Origin: Hortaea werneckii
Taxonomy: Eukaryota; Ascomycota; Dothideomycetes; Mycosphaerellales; Teratosphaeriaceae
DNA length: 64,000 nt
Assembly (NCBI GenBank): GCA_037044905.1
Contig: JBAOKB010000040.1
Span: 37,192 to 101,191, forward strand
Reading direction: 5' to 3'
Every line of letters starts with the position of its first letter. Positions within the stretch are counted from its first letter, which is position 1. This document shows, piece after piece, positions 52,076 to 63,949 of the stretch. A model generated the notes under the pieces. The model was not told the DNA's origin, searched no databases, and worked only from the letters and a program-made list of their open reading frames with translations. The translations under genes were made by a program, and so were the position numbers.

Positions 52076-54010
52076 ATGGCCCACCTATCCGCGCCCGCGG
52101 TAAACAGCCGTTTTGCCCAATACTCTGTCTCGGCCATCATTCTCCTAGCGGCTTTCTGGTTTATCCTACCTTCCCTAGACGCCCTCCCAGTGCGCGCGCT
52201 GCACTCTCATCCCAAGTTAAACCCGGAGTCACCACACACACAGACACAGGCTGCTGCTGCTGCTGCTGCTGGTACCGGCAAGAAGGCCGACTTCCCCCCG
52301 AAGCCGAACCATCCCATCGACACCTTGATCGCGCGCGCCGAAAGAGAGTTCGAGGAGCTACTAGCTAAAGAGACACACACTGTGCACGATGCTGCGGCCG
52401 CGTACCGAGAGCGACGAGGCAGGCAGCCTCCGCCGCACTTTGACCAATGGTTCGCGTTTGCACAGAATCACTCAGCGGTGATGGTCGAAGACTTTTGGGA
52501 TCAGATTTATCATGACCTAGCGCCATTCTGGGGTGTACCTGCCAAGGCCATCCGGGAGCAGGCAAACGATTTCATCCACCGGATTAGCGTTCGGAACGGC
52601 AACACGACCCAGAGGACTGATATCGAAGGCCGGGAATGGCTCGATCTATGGGAAGATATGGTTCGAAGCGTGGCTCCGTGGCTCCCCGATGTGGATTTGC
52701 CAATCAATGTTATGGACGAGAGTCGCATGGTAGTCCCCTGGGAAGAAATCGACAGTCTTATGGCAAAGGAGTCAAGATCGAGACAAATAGTGCCAGAGGC
52801 GAAGCTGAAGACCCGATTTGAAACGCGTAAGGACCTGGACGAGCATCCCCCGCCAAAGTTTGACCCGGGATTCAATGGAGCAGGACCTTATTGGCCCTTG
52901 GCCGTTGTAGGCTGTCACGCCGACAGTCCTGCAAGAAGCGCCTACATCGAAACGGACTTCTCCACCCCGCCCCCTATCTCTGGATCCGAATATCCTAGGG
53001 GCTCCTACCACGGTTACGTACAGAACTGGACCCTCGCCAAATCCTCCTGCGACAACCCACATCTCCAAGGCCTACACGGCACCTTCATCGAGCCCATCTC
53101 CATCTCCAACACCAAGAAGCTCTTCCCGCTCTTCGGCGGCAGCAAACTCCCCATGAACAACGAGATCCTGCTCCCGCCCGCCATGTACTACACCACGAAC
53201 CCCTTCTACTCGGGCGGCAAAACGCACGGCCAGCCGTGGGAAGAGAAAACCGACTCCCTGATCTGGCGCGGCGCCGCCTCCGGCGGCCGCAACCGCGCCG
53301 AAAACTGGCGCCGCTTCCAACGCCACCGCTTCGTGAGCATGACGAACAGTACCTCTGTCCGCCTGGCGGAAACCTCCCCCCACCAACACCCACCCCAAAG
53401 CTTCGTGCTCCCCTCAAACAACACCTACGACCTCGCCGCCACCCACATCCACCCCTCCTCCACGGACCCTTCCCCCTTCGCCTCCTGGCTGGCCTCCTGG
53501 TCCGACACCGCCGTCGTCAACCTCCTCTGCTTCCCCGGCACCGGTACAAACTTCTGTCCTTACACCGACCCCTATTTCCACCCCGCCCCCGTAATGCCCA
53601 TGAAAGAGCAATACGCGCACAAGTACCTCCCCGACATCGACGGGAACTCCTTCTCGGGCCGGTACCGGGGGTTCCTGGGGTCTACTTCCCTCCCCATCAA
53701 AGCCACCATCTACGACGAATGGCACGATTCCCGCCTAATCCCCTGGGTGCACTTCGTGCCCATGGATAATACGTTCGTCGATCTGTACGGGATTATGGAG
53801 TTCTTTGTGGGGTATGTGAGTCGCGATGGGCAGGCAGGGGTGGGCGGGAGGGATGAGGTGGCTAAGAGGATTGCGTTGAGGGGGAAGGAGTGGGCCGAGA
53901 GGGTGCTGAGGAGGGAGGATATGCAGGTTTATGTTTTTCGGTTGTTGTTGGAGTATGCACGGATTTGTGATGATGAGAGGGAGGGGATGGGGTGGAGGGA
54001 GAGTGGGTGA
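52076..54010 (+). CDS. glycosyltransferase family 90 (CAP10/xylosyltransferase-like)
   Basis: Single exon of 644 residues. The start at 52076 places a signal-anchor (YSVSAIILLAAFWFILPSL) near residue 20, giving a type II Golgi/ER membrane protein. A Gln/Ala-rich stem follows. The catalytic region (HFDQWFAFAQNH, NPFYSGGKTHGQPWEEKTD, LIWRGAASGGRNRAENWRR, FSGRYRGFLGSTSLPIKATIYDEWHDSRLIPWVHFVPM) matches the CAP10/DUF821 GT90 family that includes fungal capsule and glycolipid xylosyltransferases. The ERYRGFL-type and H-x-x-R motifs are kept. Donor UDP-xylose or related nucleotide sugar is a family expectation, not shown here. The upstream GTG-started extension (52040) is not used. Confidence 0.88.
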   Translation: MAHLSAPAVNSRFAQYSVSAIILLAAFWFILPSLDALPVRALHSHPKLNPESPHTQTQAAAAAAAGTGKKADFPPKPNHPIDTLIARAEREFEELLAKETHTVHDAAAAYRERRGRQPPPHFDQWFAFAQNHSAVMVEDFWDQIYHDLAPFWGVPAKAIREQANDFIHRISVRNGNTTQRTDIEGREWLDLWEDMVRSVAPWLPDVDLPINVMDESRMVVPWEEIDSLMAKESRSRQIVPEAKLKTRFETRKDLDEHPPPKFDPGFNGAGPYWPLAVVGCHADSPARSAYIETDFSTPPPISGSEYPRGSYHGYVQNWTLAKSSCDNPHLQGLHGTFIEPISISNTKKLFPLFGGSKLPMNNEILLPPAMYYTTNPFYSGGKTHGQPWEEKTDSLIWRGAASGGRNRAENWRRFQRHRFVSMTNSTSVRLAETSPHQHPPQSFVLPSNNTYDLAATHIHPSSTDPSPFASWLASWSDTAVVNLLCFPGTGTNFCPYTDPYFHPAPVMPMKEQYAHKYLPDIDGNSFSGRYRGFLGSTSLPIKATIYDEWHDSRLIPWVHFVPMDNTFVDLYGIMEFFVGYVSRDGQAGVGGRDEVAKRIALRGKEWAERVLRREDMQVYVFRLLLEYARICDDEREGMGWRESG

Positions 54011-54790
54011 TTGGGGTGGGGTGTTGAGTTGGATAGATCCTTTTTTCCCCCCTTTTTCGTTTTTGGGTGAGGGTGGTAAATATGTAGTTTCGGATGTACT
54101 CTATTTCATTCCTCTTGATTGAGAGCTTGGAGGAGGGCTCGGTCTGAGTGCTCCTCGTGTCTGTTCTATGCGTATCTTACTCAAGACATAAACATCCTGC
54201 TATTCAGCCTCGAGCAGGTTTGGTCAGCGCTTTGACGGCCGCTTGTCTCCGGTTCCGCTGTCTTGCAACAGCTGATGGTGAATCTTAACGAGAAGTACAA
54301 AGCGCCACGTACAAGATCTGACTAACGATACTTCTTAGATTGCTACCGAAGGTGGACTGGCTTTCTTCCTTGCTTGCTCGCCAGACAACGCCGTGCTTTA
54401 ACGCAGCCAAAAGAGTTCTGTCTAGAAGCAAACTATCTTCAGAAGGGCCTTGTCCATGAGCGCAACGCCACCCACCTTCATAACACATTTGCACGAACCC
54501 TCCTTTCAGCCGTGGGACAAACCTTGCCCCATCGAGAGACCTTCTTTCGACTCCTTGTCTAGGAAGCAAAGCTACTCCCCCCATAAGTACCCGCCCAATC
54601 CCAGCCTACTATTCTCTCCCTCCTCATCGCAAACCAGCCCGGTCTTCTGGGAAGTGCACAGAGCCACTTCCACTTGAAAACCAGTCCCTCAGCTGTTTGA
54701 GATCACAAAACAACCCTCAACCTTCACACTTTTACCCCTCCTAACCAGCAAGAGAGAGAGAGAGAGAGAGGAAGACGACAAAAACCAACA
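54011..54790. other. intergenic upstream of the Argonaute-like gene
   Basis: 780 bp. A GA-dinucleotide run (54750-54770) lies just before the start of the next gene. No gene or tRNA is seen. Confidence 0.45.
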
Positions 54791-57700
54791 ATGGCGACCA
54801 CTCCCTCCCCGATCGAGGGGATCCTCCATCCTGATCGTCCTATAGCAATCGCTATGCCCATCATCGATTTCCGCCCGACGTCCTTCCCAGCGGAGCAACT
54901 CTTCCTGTACACCGCGCAGGCTACCCATCCCGAGCAAGAAGAGGATGGGCAGGTCCTCCGCTCCCCGGACGAGAGGGAGACGAAGCCGGTTGTGAAGGCG
55001 GTGATGGAGAAGTCCAAGCGGGAGATGTACACGGATGGGAACTTTGCGAAGAATGGAGTAGTGGTGGATGTGGATGGGAGGGCTTTTGTTTCGTCTAATG
55101 ATATGCGGCTTCAGGGTGAGAGGAAGTATCGCGCTTTGGTTGGGGTTTATGATGGGTCTGGACGGCCGGACGGTGCGGGGGTCTGGGAGCGGATTTGCTT
55201 GGGCAGGGATGAGGAGGGGAGGGCGAAGGTGCGGTGGGTTCATGTTGAGAGGATTGAGCTGGAAAAGGGTGAGGCCAAGATCGACGGGGCGGGATCTGAG
55301 CTTCAGCCTGCGGAAAAGAATTACCGTTGGTTTTTCTTCAGTGTCGGCATCCAAGAGAAGTCGTTCGGTGGGCTGCGGAGCCTTATTGAGGTCTCACGGG
55401 CTCAGGTTGGCCCTGCGGCGGACAAGGCGCGGAATGTCTTCATGCTTTGCTCAAGCACGAGTTCGCCACTAGCCCGCAGCAGAAGCTCGTCGTGCGTGGG
55501 AATAAGTTCTTCTCGCCTCTGCCAGACGCTGTCGTCCGCGGGGTAGAGTTTCGGACGGGTGTTGCTAAATCGCTACACCTGGCTAATGTGGAGTGTGCAA
55601 CCCCTGTCGGCGATAACCACAGTGGCGTGACCCTCCGCGAGAAGGAATGCCATCAGCTCTTCTTCCCATCGACTTCGCTGGCTAGCTTCATGGAGACGCA
55701 CTTCAGCAAGGCTGCGTCTTCGCTTGACGCTACCAGCACAAAGCTCATGTCGGATGTACTGAAGGGCACGAAGGTCAAGATCTTGAGCCCAAAGCACGGC
55801 TGGGTGAAAACTATCCATGGCTTCTCCGATAAGACGCCAGATCACCAAAAGATTCCCAGCTCAGTCCATGGTGTTGAAGTCCGCGTTTCTGACTTCTACG
55901 CTGGGGACGGCACGGTGTTGAACTACACTCACCTACCGTGCGTCAACCTCGGATCGCAGAAATGGCCATATTATGTGCCACCTGAGCTATGCTCGATCCT
56001 GCCTGACCAGCCATTCCACCGCAGCGGCGACAAGGCCTTCCAGAGGGAAATCGCTGGGCTGCGGCTGCGCTACATTCCCAAGCAAACGCAGTCGCATACT
56101 CATTACGACCTTCATGAGCCTCGTGTCAAGAAGTTCAAAGGGGAGAAAGACAAGGATCCCTTGGAGCAGTCACTGAACGAGAATGGTGCGCAGCTGTTGG
56201 TCAGCGAAGGGGCGTTTCACTACTCGAAGTGCAGGAATTACGAATCGAGCCGTATGAAGGAGACGCACATCATCTTTGCAGAAGTGGGTACTACTCTCCC
56301 CGTCAAATCACGCAGCTGGGGCGAGTTTCAAGGTGCTGTGAGGAGCCAGGCAAAGCAATCGCGGTTGCCAGCTGAGGAGCCAGCACGTCCGCTTCCTACT
56401 GTCCACGACAATGTTGTTCGTCTGCTGTATGCAAAGGATAAGGCCTGCAAATCTGAATGGTGCGCTCAGCTTTCCAGCGCCATTTCCGCCTCAGAAAAAG
56501 ACTCCAGCAATGTTGTGGTCCTGTTCTCGGTCGAGGAGAGTCCCAATCGCGCGGAGATTTTCAAGACTATGAAATCAGTCTGCAACAGCGAGAAGATTGG
56601 TGTACAGTCGATCGGTATCCACATCGACAGTCTGCGTCGGGAGATCATGAATGATAAGTCCGGCGGGCTAGCCAGATATGTGAGCAGGATTTTCCGTAAG
56701 ATATTCGCCCGAACGCCAGCAGCCATAGGCAGATCTCCGCATGAAGAGCTCGCGGTGGGTATACAGATCAGCTCTCTCAGCGGTTGCAGAGGCGAGAAGC
56801 CTTCGTACCTGATCGCCTTTGCATCGCGGCAGATGAAGCATGCTATTCAATATCGCACCAGCGTCCACATGTTTGGCCCGCACGAAGTCACTGCACCCAA
56901 GCTCGAGACGCTCTTCGTTGAGCATATCGAGAAGCATGGCTACAACGACAGCAACGCACCACAGAGCATCGTGGTCTTCCGCTCTGGCCTTCCATTGCCA
57001 TGTGGAGCTACTGAGTCTGGCAGCACAGGAAGCTCACCTACCTCAGACAAGTTCGCAGAGTCGGAGAGCACTCTCGACGATAATGACCACTTCTCCGGTA
57101 CCATTGCAGCGCTCGACATTCAGACCGAATGCGCACTTCTTACGCGGAGCTTGAATGCCTGCAGCTGGGCGACTGACTCTCTCCAACTGCACGTCATTGA
57201 AGTCTCCACCGACAAATCGCTGGGCATCTTAAAGCACGTTGAGCAAGATCTTGCGAAGACCATGAGCCGTATCCAGGCGGAAAACCGAGCTTCCACACCG
57301 CGTAACCCGAAGGGCCTCTTCTTCCTCAGCGGGAAAGGTCTCCTCAGTCTCAAATCAGATGAGGTATGCACTTACAACCACACTGCGAGGAAGGGCAGCG
57401 CTTCTTTTACGAAGCTCAAGATGCATCCGAGGTTGACGGTGGACCAGTGGCGGAACACTGCAGAAACGACAACGACGACGACGAGCAATGGGACGCCTAT
57501 TGGTGACGCCCGGGCTCAGAAGACTTCGTTCGGAGCCAGCGAGGATAAAGTTGCCCCCTCCTTCGACGAGCCCAACCGCACTCTTAACACCAAAGACGCC
57601 GCCGGCTTCAGTACCCCTACTCACACTGCTGAGACTAATGGCGTCTTGTACGAGCACAAGCACCAGTCCCTAGAAGCGGTGGCCGCCAACCTGCGCAAGC

Positions 57701-57957
57701 GAGCCGGGGACAACACCTGCTTCCCATACCAGGAGAAGGAGGGCCGTGACCGCCTCGCGAGGATCTTCTGCGACAACCACATAGGTCTCCATGAATCCAA
57801 TGTTCCTATTCCAACGTACCTCGCTCGTCGCGTGATCGGTTGGGCGATTGCGCATATGGAGTACGTGGCCGAGGACAAGGGGGCTGGAAAATCTGTTTCC
57901 CGCCCTGTCCTTCCCAAAGTTCATAAGAATCGGGAGAATGATCTGTGGTACTTGTAG
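54791..57957 (+). CDS. Argonaute-family protein with degenerate MID and PIWI; one-base frameshift
   Basis: Two open frames, 54791-55446 and 55447-57957, cover one protein of about 1055 residues if one base is missing near TTT 55446-55448. ATG 54791 has a good context (CAACAATGG). N domain: KAVMEKSKREMYTDGNF, VDVDGRAFVSS. Linker L1: NYRWFFFSVGIQEKS, then VVRGNKFFSPLP. PAZ (about 310-420): VRVSDFYAGDGTVLNYTHLP, then YYVPPELCSILPDQPF, close to the family. MID and PIWI are recognisable only by position: where PIWI normally starts with a catalytic Asp (xxGxDxxH), this has AVGIQISSLSG, and where the second catalytic Asp lies in a YRDG motif it has VFRSGLP. The MID pocket (Y-K-Q-K) is not seen. PIWI helix YLARRVIGWAIAH remains. 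Predicted small-RNA-silencing family, but slicing and probably 5'-phosphate binding are lost. A 50-nt intron (55406-55455, weak GTTGGC donor) is the alternative to the frameshift. Confidence 0.78.
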
Positions 57958-59946
57958 CCGTCTCACCAAGAAAGGGTCCTCCTTTCGCAGGGGTGATGTT
58001 GGTGTACAGGCGATCAGAGGCAAAGTCTTGGTTCTTTCTTTGTTTGAGCATTATTACGACCAACTCACGACATTCTTTTGGGCAATTTCATGATCTGAGG
58101 AGACTTGCATCTAAATCCTCTGTACGGAGGTGGTCAGGCTTCTTCTGGCCTTGTCATGTTCATCTTCCCCTGCTTCTCCGGAGCTGGAAGGACCACTGGC
58201 ATATTTCACGAGAACCTATGGAAGGCGTTTGGGTGTTGATGGCGGGCATGTGTACAATAGTGAGTTTTGTGGCCCTGCAATGTCCTTAGAGACTAAGTCG
58301 CGTTGATCACTATTGCTTTGTCGGCTTAGAGTCGCAAGGCACTAGTTGACAACGCTGGCTAGTGTAGAGTAGAGAAATAAACTGGGGTTTTCCAGGACAA
58401 CGATCTACTTTTCCTTCATCTCACGGATCTCAGGCATCGTACTTGCGCTCGGCACTGTGAATAGGCCACACCCTTGCTTTGGTTGACGTGGTTCCTAAGT
58501 CGGCCGGGATAGGCTTCACGGATAGGCGTACGCCACATTTGCCGTCATTGAAAGCTTGCAAATACGAGTCTTTACGAAGAGTCGTCGGATGGCTTGGCAG
58601 TAGTAGGTCTTGCGAAACCCAGCTTTGTCGGGATCCAAGGCATCCTTCAGGTCCTCGACAGAAAAGACAGAATTGACTGTCTAGTCATTATCCGTCAGGC
58701 CAAGAAACGACGACCTGGCAGCCACTGACGAATCCCAGACGTTGTCTCGTCTCTCGGAAAACCCCGAGAGGTGCGCGCTGCCACTGACGTCGCGTCCGCC
58801 AGCGTCTGAAGATAACCCTCGGCAGTTGCGAGTCGTTGACGTCTCTCGTCCGTCTCATGGAGCTGCTCTGGCGAGCCCGGCAATCTCGCTGCTACACGCG
58901 CGTACCTGATGATCATCTGTGTGCCTGGATGATCGGCGGGCGACTCGCGCCTTTTCCTTCTTGCATTTCGAGGCATTCCGTTAAAGTCATTCTGGAAACT
59001 CGCTAGAACCACGTCATTGGGCGTTCCCGCGCCAGGGGCACTGTACGGATGTCACCCGGGCTCCACATCTCTCTCATCATAGTTTCGCGTGGCTTGTCGT
59101 GCCGCTGTCGACCCAGGACGTGGGAAAGGCGAAAGGAGACGCCGGTGCGCGATAGGCCTCCCCTCCTCAGTCAAGAACCAGCGTCGACAGTGGTGCAGTA
59201 GTTTCGAAGGATCGACTGGGATAGAAAAGCAGACTCAGCAGCGAATGAGTGTGTGCAGAAGGAAAGAGAAAATTGCCATTGGGCTGCAAGACAGTGCCGG
59301 CGTACGGGACTAGGTAGCGGTAGACGTGCCCCCTTTGAGTCAAGGGCCTTCGGCTGCTCTTCCGCCCAGCCGACGTGCAGTGCTGACCTGGGAAAGATTT
59401 CATCGTTTACACCCGCGAACCTAAACCAATATCGCTAGCACCGCGGCCACCATGGGGCTCGGACGTGATACTCTGTCGAGCCACGGATAGGATATCTGTG
59501 TCTTTAATTCCCTTCCTGGTTGTTGGACGCTGGTTGGTACCGACGGTCGTATCCTGCATGCGAAATCTCACCATCCGACTTTCCTTGCCTTGCCTGCCCC
59601 CCCGCCAGATTCGTTTTGAACCTATCACTTCCATAGCTCCGAGGTGTCACATTGTGCTGCCAGCGCTTCTGCCCTTCTTGTGCACCAACGCAACCTCATC
59701 TCCACGGACGGTTAGATCCTGTGACTGTGGTCTCTGCGACTTAGGAATACTGTCAACAAACACGACCGACTACGAGCGCCTACTTCGGGCTAAGAGTCTG
59801 AAGCTTGATACCAGCTCTGATTCACGACAAGGGTGCGAGGCTTTTCCGTCGAGGTAGAAAGGAGTCAGAGAACGGAAGCCAGTCTGCTTTAGTGCGCACA
59901 TTCGTTTGATGCGCGTTGGGGTCGCGCGAGTGTGCACTGATGTGTC
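57958..59946. other. gene-free stretch with one doubtful small frame
   Basis: About 2 kb. A 93-codon minus-strand frame, 58976-58695, is helical and basic (RNARRKRRE at its start). It has no recognised family and is not called as a gene. Promoter and leader of rsr1 occupy the end. Confidence 0.4.
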
Positions 59947-60754
59947 ATGTCGCGGGCTGGGTACCAGAGGTATGAGTATTAAAGAGCTTGGAGTAGCGGC
60001 GAATTCAGGCTAACGCGACACGCAGAGAATACCACATAGCGGTCATCGGGTCTGGAGGCGTGGGTAAGAGCTGTTTAACAGGTACGCGAAAATCCGCGCA
60101 AACATCGCGAATGTGGGGAAATGAAGCATGCTAAGCCCGATTCAAGCCCAGTTCGTCCAAGGCGTCTTCATAGAAAGCTATGACCCCACGATCGAAGACT
60201 CCTACCGCAAGCAGATCGACGTCGATGGCCGCCAGGTCATGCTCGAGATCATGGACACGGCCGGCACCGAACAGTTCACCTCCATGCGCGAGTTCTACAT
60301 GCGCGACGCCCACGGCTTCCTGCTCGTCTTCAGCATCACCTCCATGTCCTCCCTCGAAGAGCTGCGCGAGCTCCGCGAGCAAATCGTCCAGATCAAGGGC
60401 GGGGACCCGCATGTCCCCATTGTACTAGTAGGCAACAAGAGCGATCTGGAGGAGGACAGGAAAGTCTCCAGATCCCAGGCGTTCAAGGTCAGCCAGGCGT
60501 GGGGGAATGTGCCGTACTACGAGACGAGCGCGCGCCGGCGCCAGAACGTCTCCGAGGTCTTTGTGGACGTCTGCCGGCAGATCATCCGCAAGGACTTGTC
60601 AAGAGCGAGGAGAGATCGGGGACCCGACAGGCCAGGGTATGGTGCGCACAGTGACCCTAGATCCTCGGGACGGAGAAAGCGCAGGCGGCAAAGAACTTAC
60701 GATGATTACGATGATGATCGCAGAGGCGGGAGGAGTCGTTGTGTCATATTATAA
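59947..60754 (+). CDS. rsr1: Rap-type Ras GTPase Rsr1/Krev-1
   Basis: Three exons, 59947-59969, 60026-60081 and 60147-60754, give 228 residues. The first exon is only 23 nt (MSRAGYQ). Introns are 56 nt (GTATGA, branch GGCTAACG, acceptor CGCAG) and 65 nt (GTACGC, branch TGCTAAG, acceptor CAAG). P-loop GSGGVGKS, effector loop YDPTIEDSYRKQ, switch II DTAGTEQF with the Thr that marks Rap against Gln in Ras, then NKSD and ETSAR. The C-terminal tail is Arg-rich and ends CVIL, a CAAX box whose Leu predicts geranylgeranylation. In fungi this protein sets bud-site or hyphal-tip polarity at the plasma membrane through Cdc24-Cdc42. Every exon joins in phase, and length and motifs fit well. Confidence 0.93.
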
Positions 60755-63296
60755 TGGCAGAAGCGTCTGCATGTTTTAAGAATACATACCACTAGAATTT
60801 TTGGCAACACATGTCTACTTGCAGTTGTGCTGGAGTCGCGCGTGAGAAGCACGTGTCGCTCTAGCGCCCTAACGCTGGCCTTCAAGTCACGCTGATCCTA
60901 CTAGGTAATTGCTGTCCAACTACGAACCAGAAAGCCACTTTCGATTAGGGACGCTCTAGGGGCCGAGAAAAACTTTTATTCACGTTTCGTGACAGAAACG
61001 TGCCCTGGGAAGGCGTCAGAGAAGGCATTATAGCGATCTTCAATTCGACGCATAATTGAACTGCTTATAGGCCACCTCCCCTCGAGGCCCTAACTCCTGC
61101 ATTCCCGCGAGGATCATAACGCGCCTGTTAAGGCTCTGCGAGTCAGCTATGGCATCGCACCCCCGATTATCTCGAGTCGTGTTCGGAGCTGCCCGATGTT
61201 GCTAAAGCACGACCTCCTGCAGAAAGTAGACGACCAGTATGAACGCTCCTAGACCTCTGTTCGGCGTCTCCGCGCTGAAGTCCTGGCACTTGGCACTGTG
61301 ACAGCCGCTGGCTGCTTGGAGGCTTTATGGATTGGAGACAGGAGGACTTATAAGAGCTAACACGGATCATCTTGCTTTCTGCGTCGTGCCCGTCTTTTTT
61401 TGTTGATGCTGAACACTCCTTGCAAGCCGCGGACGAGGTCGCTCATCTTCTGGATCGTAAGAGCTCCGATGCTGTCAATCCAATCGGATATCGGGGAATC
61501 AGAGTTGTGTCCTTAGCAAGAAGCGGAAAAGCTCAGGTGTAAGAATGAGATAGTGAGGATGGCAAACCCGGTTGTTCTACAGATCCAATCAGATACGCGA
61601 AATCGCAAATCTGCCATAATAACAAGATAAGCATTTTGACCTTCCTGACCAGTAAGAATATAACAACAGAGTTTTCTCGCCAGAGACACTGTTCTTCACA
61701 GGTGCAGCCAGCCCTAGATCCTGGGGACACAGCCCTACATGGAAGATGCAAATCTTACTACTCGCTTGGCTGAGCATCTCGAATCCAGGCGATTGCTCAA
61801 TAGCGCCTCTATAGAACAGCCCAGCTTGACCTCCTACTCGCTGGAGAAACCTGTAGACCGCAGAGCTATAGCCCTACGCGCGCGTGCGTGCGCGGGTGGC
61901 TGAGCGACTCCCCTTCTTCACTGATTGCTCCAGGCCCAATAGTCATCAAGCCTACTACGCAGCGAATGCTTCGCGGAGTCGGACCAAAGAACGCGTCCAC
62001 GGCAAAGCACAAAAAGCTAAAACCACTCCCGTGCTGACTTGCATGTACCCCCTTGGTGGTCACTATAGCGGTGACAGGACACGTCGTCAGCAACACAGCA
62101 TCGAAACAGAGTGGGGACGGGGAAGGAACGTGAAACAAAGCATCTTGAGCGGATATGCAGTCAGCAGCGGTTGCAGTGGGAGGGAGGAGGGGGGAGCAGC
62201 AAGTAGTACAGCCGTGGTCAGTTACCGAGCCGGGTTAACAGGTCGTAAGTCCCGCATGAAGGAAAGTGACATGCGGTGCTTATGTCGGGCCGTAGAGGCC
62301 GAACGTGACACGAGGGGTTCACGACGGATGGTTGTACAGTAACGACGAAGGGGAGGGCCCCAGGCGCGTGGGAGAAGGAGGGAGACGTGAGCTGTTTTTT
62401 AGTGGGCGAGAATCTCTGATGGCGTTGTTCGTGTGAGCTGACGGAGTAGACAGAGAGAGACGGAGACATTACGTGCGCTTCCTCTTACGTGGGCTAATAG
62501 AGTACCGTGATCAGGTAGTCGTCAGATGCGATCGATGAGGATGTCTTGGCAAGCGGCTGACGCGAAAGAGGGAGGGAAGGGAGGAAGGTCTAGAAGCTTG
62601 GAAGAGAAGTCTTTTTTCCCTGCGCCACTAAATGGGGCGGAAGGTGGAAGGAGCGCTGCTCGCTTTGGTATCTTATTGAGTGTTAAAATGAGTATGATAG
62701 AAAAAGGGCTCCGAAAGCATCTTCCTTCGCGTGAGAATCGCTAAAACGACATGAGGGAAGAAGAACGACCGTGTGTGCGGAGTGGGTATCATAAGTCCGT
62801 CCCATGATCAAATCGAAACGCCGAACTGCCTAGACCCGCAAGTACGCTAAAAGGCTACCGTCATTTGTTTTGTCTTGGCCGGAATCGCGAATGTATGTTC
62901 CAGTAGTGTGTATGTATGTGTGTGGGCGCAAGTGGCGAGGTCATGTTCCTCGAGTGGTGAATCATCTTGTATAGTCGCCTGATCCAAAGCGGCACACCAC
63001 TTGGCCCTCCTCGCGTCGGCATAGCGAGGAGCGGCGACGGCCCATCGTAGATCTGTGGCGGTGTGTGTAGCTTGTTCTGGTATACTTTCGGCTGATTCAT
63101 GCAGGTGATGTGCGCATGACATTGTATCGCGTCTAGCGCGGGCGTCTCCCCGCAATCTCCGTCGCGTGCGCCCGCGGAGGTGTGGCGGTGGCAGTCCAGA
63201 AAGTGTGCATAAGCGTACAGAAAGCCAGGACACTTGCGGATGGTGGACGGGTGAGCAGGGGTTGGTAGTGTGAGTGGCCGCGTGTGCCTTCTAGTC
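60755..63296. other. gene-free stretch, 2.5 kb
   Basis: No supported gene. Frames here are short and unremarkable. A TGTG-rich patch lies at 62904-62925. The last part is the 3' flank of the BTB gene. Confidence 0.45.
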
Positions 63297-63949
63297 TCAG
63301 ATTGGTATGCCGCGCTCCAGCTTGAAAAGCTCCATCGCCAGCGACGGAAGATCTTTGATCACTTGGAGCATGTCGGGTGTCGACGCCAATACGGGGTAAG
63401 ACCGGAAGAGCTCCAGAATAACATCGCGTAGCCCTCGGTCGGTATCTAGTGTCGAGCAATAGATCTCTTCGATGGCATCCGGGAGTTCCGGAGAATCGTA
63501 GTTGCACGCCACTGCCATCTCGAACTTTTGCCGCGCTAGTGCTTTGAGCGCCGGTATGTCGTACTTCTCAGCGAGAGCGTACACTTGTGTATGTAATAGA
63601 AGATGGGTCTCGACTGGGTGAGACTCGTCCTCTTCTTCGTCATAAGAGTCGTAATCGCTGCCGTCGTCGGGAATGAGCGGCGGGGTCTTTGCACGTTTTG
63701 ATGCCGGCGATCTCGGACGCTTCTCGAAGAAATCTGAGGACCCGAGGGATTCCATAGGAGAGGAAGGACTCTGGGGGGACAAAGGGGAAGCTGGTGCGTA
63801 GACTCCAGCGGCTTCAAGCAGAGGATCGTTGATCGCACTCAGATCGATCTTCTTTGGCAGGCGTCGACGAGCATCCGATTGTACTCTGTGTCGGAAAAGC
63901 GTGGGCCTTGGTTCCTTTGGCTCATTCAGGTAATCGAGATGGTAGAAGA
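63297..63949 (-). CDS. BTB/POZ domain protein, 5' part beyond window
   Basis: The last exon of a minus-strand gene: 217 codons ending LPSLAMELFKLERGIPI. It begins at a probable acceptor (TTCTAG, exon from 63949) in the middle of the BTB fold: FYHLDYLNEP is the family's last BTB strand-helix, normally preceded by an exon not in this window. After a disordered, acidic insert (DYDSYDEEEDES) comes HTQVYALAEKYDIPALKALARQKFE, the classic end of fungal BTB proteins. The C-terminal half is helical. BTB proteins often dimerise or bind Cul3. The insert with a basic patch (SPASKRAKTPP) may be nuclear. The 5' exon and start are missing, so this is partial. Confidence 0.8.

Noticed and set aside
58695..58976. 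93-codon basic helical frame
   Set aside because: Too short and without recognised similarity; kept only as a note.
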